Shown: piece by piece, positions 61,311 to 64,000 of the stretch
How positions within the stretch are numbered: the stretch's first letter is position 1
How the letters are laid out: each line of letters begins with the position of its first letter
Origin: Cedecea lapagei
GTDB taxonomy: Bacteria > Pseudomonadota > Gammaproteobacteria > Enterobacterales > Enterobacteriaceae
Assembly: GCF_900635955.1 (NCBI RefSeq)
Contig: NZ_LR134201.1
Coordinates: 1,364,001 to 1,428,000, forward strand
Direction of reading: 5' to 3'
Length of the DNA: 64,000 nucleotides
Notes under the pieces: model-generated
What the model saw: only the letters and a program-made list of their open reading frames with translations
What the model was told of the DNA's origin: nothing
Databases searched by the model: none
Translations under genes and position numbers: made by a program

Positions 61311-62468
61311 GTGGAAAGAAATGTCACCCTGGACTTTGTCCGCGGTTCCGCCATTCTGGGTATCCTGCTGCTCAATATCGTCGCCTTTGGCCTGCCGAAG
61401 GCGGCTTACCTCAATCCGGCCTGGTACGGCCAGATAACCTCCCGCGACGCCTGGACCTGGGCCGTCATGGATCTGTTTGCCGAAGTTAAATTCCTCACGC
61501 TTTTCGCGCTGCTGTTCGGGGCTGGCCTGCAGATGCTGCTGGCTCGCGGCTCGCGCTGGATCCAGTCCCGCCTGACGCTGCTGGTATTGCTGGGCTTTAT
61601 CCATGCGCTGCTGCTGTGGGATGGCGATATTTTGCTGGCTTACGGCCTGACCGGCCTGGTGTGCTGGCGGCTGATCCGCGATGCGACGGGGCAGAAGCAG
61701 CTCTTCAATACCGGCGTTGTGCTTTATCTCATCGGCATTGGCGTGCTGCTGCTGCTTGGCCTGATATCAGGTGACGGTCTTGGCCGCTCCTGGGTGCCGG
61801 ATGCGGCCAATTTGCAGTATGAACGGTGGTGGAAGCTGGGCGGCGGCCTCGAGGCTGTCAGCAACCGCGCGGATTTACTCTCTTCAAATCTGGTGGCATT
61901 AGGGGCGCAATACGGCTGGCAGCTGGCAGGCATGATGTTGATTGGCGCGGCTTTAATGCGCAGCGGCTGGCTGAAAGGGGAGTTTAGCCTGAGGCACTAC
62001 CGCCGAATTGGCGCCATGTTTATTGCCATTGGCATGATTATCAACCTGCCGGCGATCGTGGCTCAGTGGCATCTTGAATGGAATTACCGCTGGTGTGCGC
62101 TGCTGTTACAGGCGCCGCGGGAGCTTAGCGCGCCGTTTCAGGCCATTGGTTACGCCGCGCTGGCGTGGGGATTCTGGCCTCAGCTTTCCCGGTTCCGGCT
62201 GGTGATCGGGATCGCCTGCGTTGGCCGCATGGCGCTGACCAACTATCTGCTGCAGACGATTATCTGCACGACCTTGTTCTACCGCTTTGGTTTATATATG
62301 AAATTCGACCGTCTTGCGCTGCTGGCCTTTGTCCCCGGCGTATGGACGATAAACATCCTGGCGTCGGTGATCTGGCTGCGTTACTTCCGCCAGGGACCGG
62401 TTGAATGGCTTTGGCGTCAGCTAACCGCGCGTGCTTCAGGGAGTGCGTTACGGCAGGCCAGGAGATAA
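61311..62468 (+). CDS. yeiB: DUF418 inner-membrane protein YeiB
   Basis: 385-residue membrane protein, equal in length to E. coli YeiB, with about ten helices and a C-terminal DUF418 domain (ACVGRMALTNYLLQT, then RYFRQGPVEWLWR). Its function is unknown. The start is GTG 61311 (ERNVTLDFVRGSAILGILLLN), with CAGG upstream. It follows folE closely on the same strand. Confidence 0.92.
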   Translation: MERNVTLDFVRGSAILGILLLNIVAFGLPKAAYLNPAWYGQITSRDAWTWAVMDLFAEVKFLTLFALLFGAGLQMLLARGSRWIQSRLTLLVLLGFIHALLLWDGDILLAYGLTGLVCWRLIRDATGQKQLFNTGVVLYLIGIGVLLLLGLISGDGLGRSWVPDAANLQYERWWKLGGGLEAVSNRADLLSSNLVALGAQYGWQLAGMMLIGAALMRSGWLKGEFSLRHYRRIGAMFIAIGMIINLPAIVAQWHLEWNYRWCALLLQAPRELSAPFQAIGYAALAWGFWPQLSRFRLVIGIACVGRMALTNYLLQTIICTTLFYRFGLYMKFDRLALLAFVPGVWTINILASVIWLRYFRQGPVEWLWRQLTARASGSALRQARR

Positions 62469-62498
62469 TGATATTCGTCACAAAGGTTAACGAATTGT

Positions 62499-62514
62499 AT
62501 GTAACCGCTTTCAC
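62499..62514 (+). promoter_or_regulatory. Gal operator in the galS promoter
   Basis: ATGTAACCGCTTTCAC matches the GalR/GalS operator GTGNAANCGNTTNCAC at all fixed positions but the first. It should mediate autoregulation of galS. Confidence 0.8.
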
Positions 62515-62517
62515 CAC

Positions 62518-62533
62518 TGTGATCTACTTCACT
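62518..62533 (+). promoter_or_regulatory. CRP site in the galS promoter
   Basis: TGTGA-N6-TCACT has nine of ten half-site bases of the CRP consensus. It lies 3 bases after the Gal operator and about 60 bases before the galS start. Confidence 0.72.
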
Positions 62534-62590
62534 TCGAACAGCCCCTCACTCACCGCAAAATAGCCACCTTGCCTACAACAGGGTGCACCT

Positions 62591-63652
62591 ATGAGACCGA
62601 CTCCCCCAACGCCGATCACCATTCGTGACGTTGCCCGTATCGCCGGGGTTTCAGTAGCGACAGTATCCCGAGTATTAAATAACAGCGCGCTGGTCACCCC
62701 GGAAACGCGCGAGAACGTCATGCAGGCGGTTGCTGAACTGGGCTACCGTCCAAACGCCAATGCGCAAGCGCTGGCAACCCAGGTTAGCGACACTATCGGC
62801 GTGGTGGTCATGGACGTCTCCGACCCCTTCTTTGGTGCGCTGGTTAAGGCCGTGGATGTGGTTGCCCAGCAGCACAATAAATATTTGCTGATTGGCAATA
62901 GCTATCATCAGGAAGAAAAAGAGCGTCATGCCATTGAGGTTCTGATTCGCCAGCGCTGTAGCGCGCTGATTGTGCATGCAAAAGCGCTGAGCGATGAGGA
63001 GCTGGCTGCCTTCCTCGAGCAGGTGCCTGGCATGGTGTTAATCAACCGTCTGGTGCCCGGCTATGCCCATCGCTGCGTCTGCCTGGATAACGTCAGCGGG
63101 GCGGTGATGGCCACCCGCATGCTGCTGAATCTGGGCCACTCGCGTATCGGCTATCTGGCGTCCAGCCATCAGATTGAAGACAACGACCAGCGGCATGAGG
63201 GCTGGCTTTATGCCCTGGCGGAGCAGGGCATCGTGCCGCCGGAAAGCTGGGTAGGAATGGGGACGCCGGATATGCAGGGAGGAGAGGCGGCGATGGTGGA
63301 GCTGCTGGGGCGTAACCTGCAGCTCAGCGCAGTCTTCTCCTATAACGACAGCATGGCCGCCGGCGCGCTAACGGCGCTGAAAGACAACGGCATTGTCGTG
63401 CCGCAGCATGTGTCGATTATCGGCTTTGACGATATCCCTATTGCCCGTTACACCGACCCGCAGTTGACCACCGTGCGTTACCCGGTGGTGTCCATGGCGC
63501 GGCTGGCGACTGAGCTGGCATTACAGGGCGCCGCAGGCCGGCTGGATTGTGATGTAACGCACTGTTTTATGCCGACTTTAGTCCGCCGCCACTCGGTCGC
63601 GATGAAGCAAAATGTGGCGGCGATCACTCCGCTATCAAAGCGTCAGGTGTAA
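62591..63652 (+). CDS. galS: LacI-family regulator GalS (isorepressor of mgl)
   Basis: Galactose-responsive repressor controlling mglBAC and itself. It is 353 residues (346 in E. coli). The LacI helix-turn-helix spans residues 8-33 (ITIRDVARIAGVSVATVSRVLNNS), followed by a periplasmic-binding-protein-like sugar domain (IGVVVMDVSDPFFGALVKAV, IIGFDDIPIARYTDPQLTTV). The ATG at 62591 has AGGGTG upstream and adds 7 residues (MRPTPPT) before the usual start; no later start is available in frame before the HTH. mglB follows on the same strand. Confidence 0.94.
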   Translation: MRPTPPTPITIRDVARIAGVSVATVSRVLNNSALVTPETRENVMQAVAELGYRPNANAQALATQVSDTIGVVVMDVSDPFFGALVKAVDVVAQQHNKYLLIGNSYHQEEKERHAIEVLIRQRCSALIVHAKALSDEELAAFLEQVPGMVLINRLVPGYAHRCVCLDNVSGAVMATRMLLNLGHSRIGYLASSHQIEDNDQRHEGWLYALAEQGIVPPESWVGMGTPDMQGGEAAMVELLGRNLQLSAVFSYNDSMAAGALTALKDNGIVVPQHVSIIGFDDIPIARYTDPQLTTVRYPVVSMARLATELALQGAAGRLDCDVTHCFMPTLVRRHSVAMKQNVAAITPLSKRQV

Positions 63653-63662
63653 CCGGTTTCAA
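63647..63662 (+). promoter_or_regulatory. Gal operator in the mglB promoter region
   Basis: GTGTAACCGGTTTCAA matches the Gal operator consensus at all fixed positions but the last. It overlaps the galS stop codon. Confidence 0.82.
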
Positions 63663-63664
63663 TC

Positions 63665-63680
63665 TGTGAGTAAATTCACA
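63665..63680 (+). promoter_or_regulatory. CRP site in the mglB promoter region
   Basis: TGTGA-N6-TCACA, a perfect CRP half-site pair, 3 bases after the Gal operator. With that operator it reproduces the layout known for E. coli mglBAC. The remaining 250 bases to mglB hold no gene that I can see. Confidence 0.88.
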
Positions 63681-63931
63681 GTTAATTAACATGGCGCTGA
63701 CTATGATGTCAGCGTTTTATACGCTGAAACACTATGTAACGGTGAATGCTCACTTTTAGCATAGCAATAAGGCCAATGACGACCATAAAAAACGCAGTAT
63801 TGGATTGTTACCGAACACGGAAGTGCAACTTTTTTTAGGATAACTTCGGCATTCAGTAACATTTTAATAACATTACTGTCCTGCCTGGTTTCGAATGCGA
63901 ACTACCCTGCAAAATAAAAACCGGAGATACC

Positions 63932-64000
63932 ATGAATAAGAAGGTTTTGACTCTGTCCGCCGTGATGTCCTGCATGCTGTTTGGTGCCGCTGCGAACGCT
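63932..64000 (+). CDS. mglB: Galactose/methyl-galactoside binding protein MglB, N-terminal fragment (runs off window)
   Basis: The first 23 codons (MNKKVLTLSAVMSCMLFGAAANA) form the signal peptide of MglB, the periplasmic galactose/glucose receptor for MglBAC transport and Trg chemotaxis. They differ from E. coli at only a few residues. GGAG lies 7 bases before the ATG. The mature protein is outside the window. Confidence 0.92.
   Translation, partial: MNKKVLTLSAVMSCMLFGAAANA

Noticed and set aside
60708..61604. 298-codon open frame antisense to folE and yeiB
   Set aside because: It lies wholly on the reverse of two well-recognised genes and looks like no known protein.

Overview
The window is a 64 kb stretch of chromosome from a member of the Enterobacteriaceae that is close to, but not, Escherichia coli or Salmonella. 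Gene order and protein sequence follow the E. coli K-12 gyrA-to-mglB segment almost throughout. Several blocks differ: an mgtE/htrL-type pair, a copper-uptake locus, a polar amino-acid ABC transporter and an iron-siderophore ABC transporter are inserted. Genes I remember from the K-12 segment (the eco-mqo-nap-ccm-narP stretch and the pseudouridine genes psuKGT) are absent here. I saw no phage, insertion sequence, integrase, rRNA or CRISPR array.

Layout. 1-7160: the 3' end of gyrA, then the Rcs envelope-stress phosphorelay (rcsC convergent with rcsD-rcsB). 7161-9150: the antisense RNA MicF and the porin gene ompC with OmpR sites. 9241-13805: apbE, the alkylation-repair operon ada-alkB with an Ada box, and the peptide exporter yojI. 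13918-16269: mgtE and an HtrL/YibB-family gene. 16343-25176: tRNA-Pro(GGG), yejLM, yejK, a DOPA-dioxygenase-like gene, rplY, radD, rsuA-bcr and yejG. 25179-30715: the peptide/microcin C importer operon yejABEF. 30824-37743: the c-di-GMP phosphodiesterase pdeN, mepS, lpxT, the metal GTPase yeiR, the dehydrogenase yeiQ and the EF-P paralogue yeiP.

37907-40792 is a probable copper-uptake unit: a DUF2946 Met/His-rich protein, an OprC-type TonB receptor and a small two-helix membrane protein. 40926-46521: yeiW, setB and the Cra-controlled fructose PTS operon fruBKA. 46571-49556: nfo, yeiH and yeiE. 49734-52574: a polar amino-acid ABC transporter whose first permease gene is frameshifted. 52766-59506: lysP, a Fur-box-preceded siderophore ABC operon whose binding-protein gene is frameshifted, and cirA. 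59558-64000: yeiG, folE, yeiB, galS and the first 23 codons of mglB, with paired Gal-operator and CRP sites ahead of both galS and mglB.

Functional themes are envelope sensing (Rcs, OmpC/MicF, YejM, MepS, LpxT), metal supply (MgtE, copper receptor, YeiR, siderophore ABC, CirA) and sugar, amino-acid and peptide uptake. All assignments come from reading the sequence and recalling family members; no database search was run.
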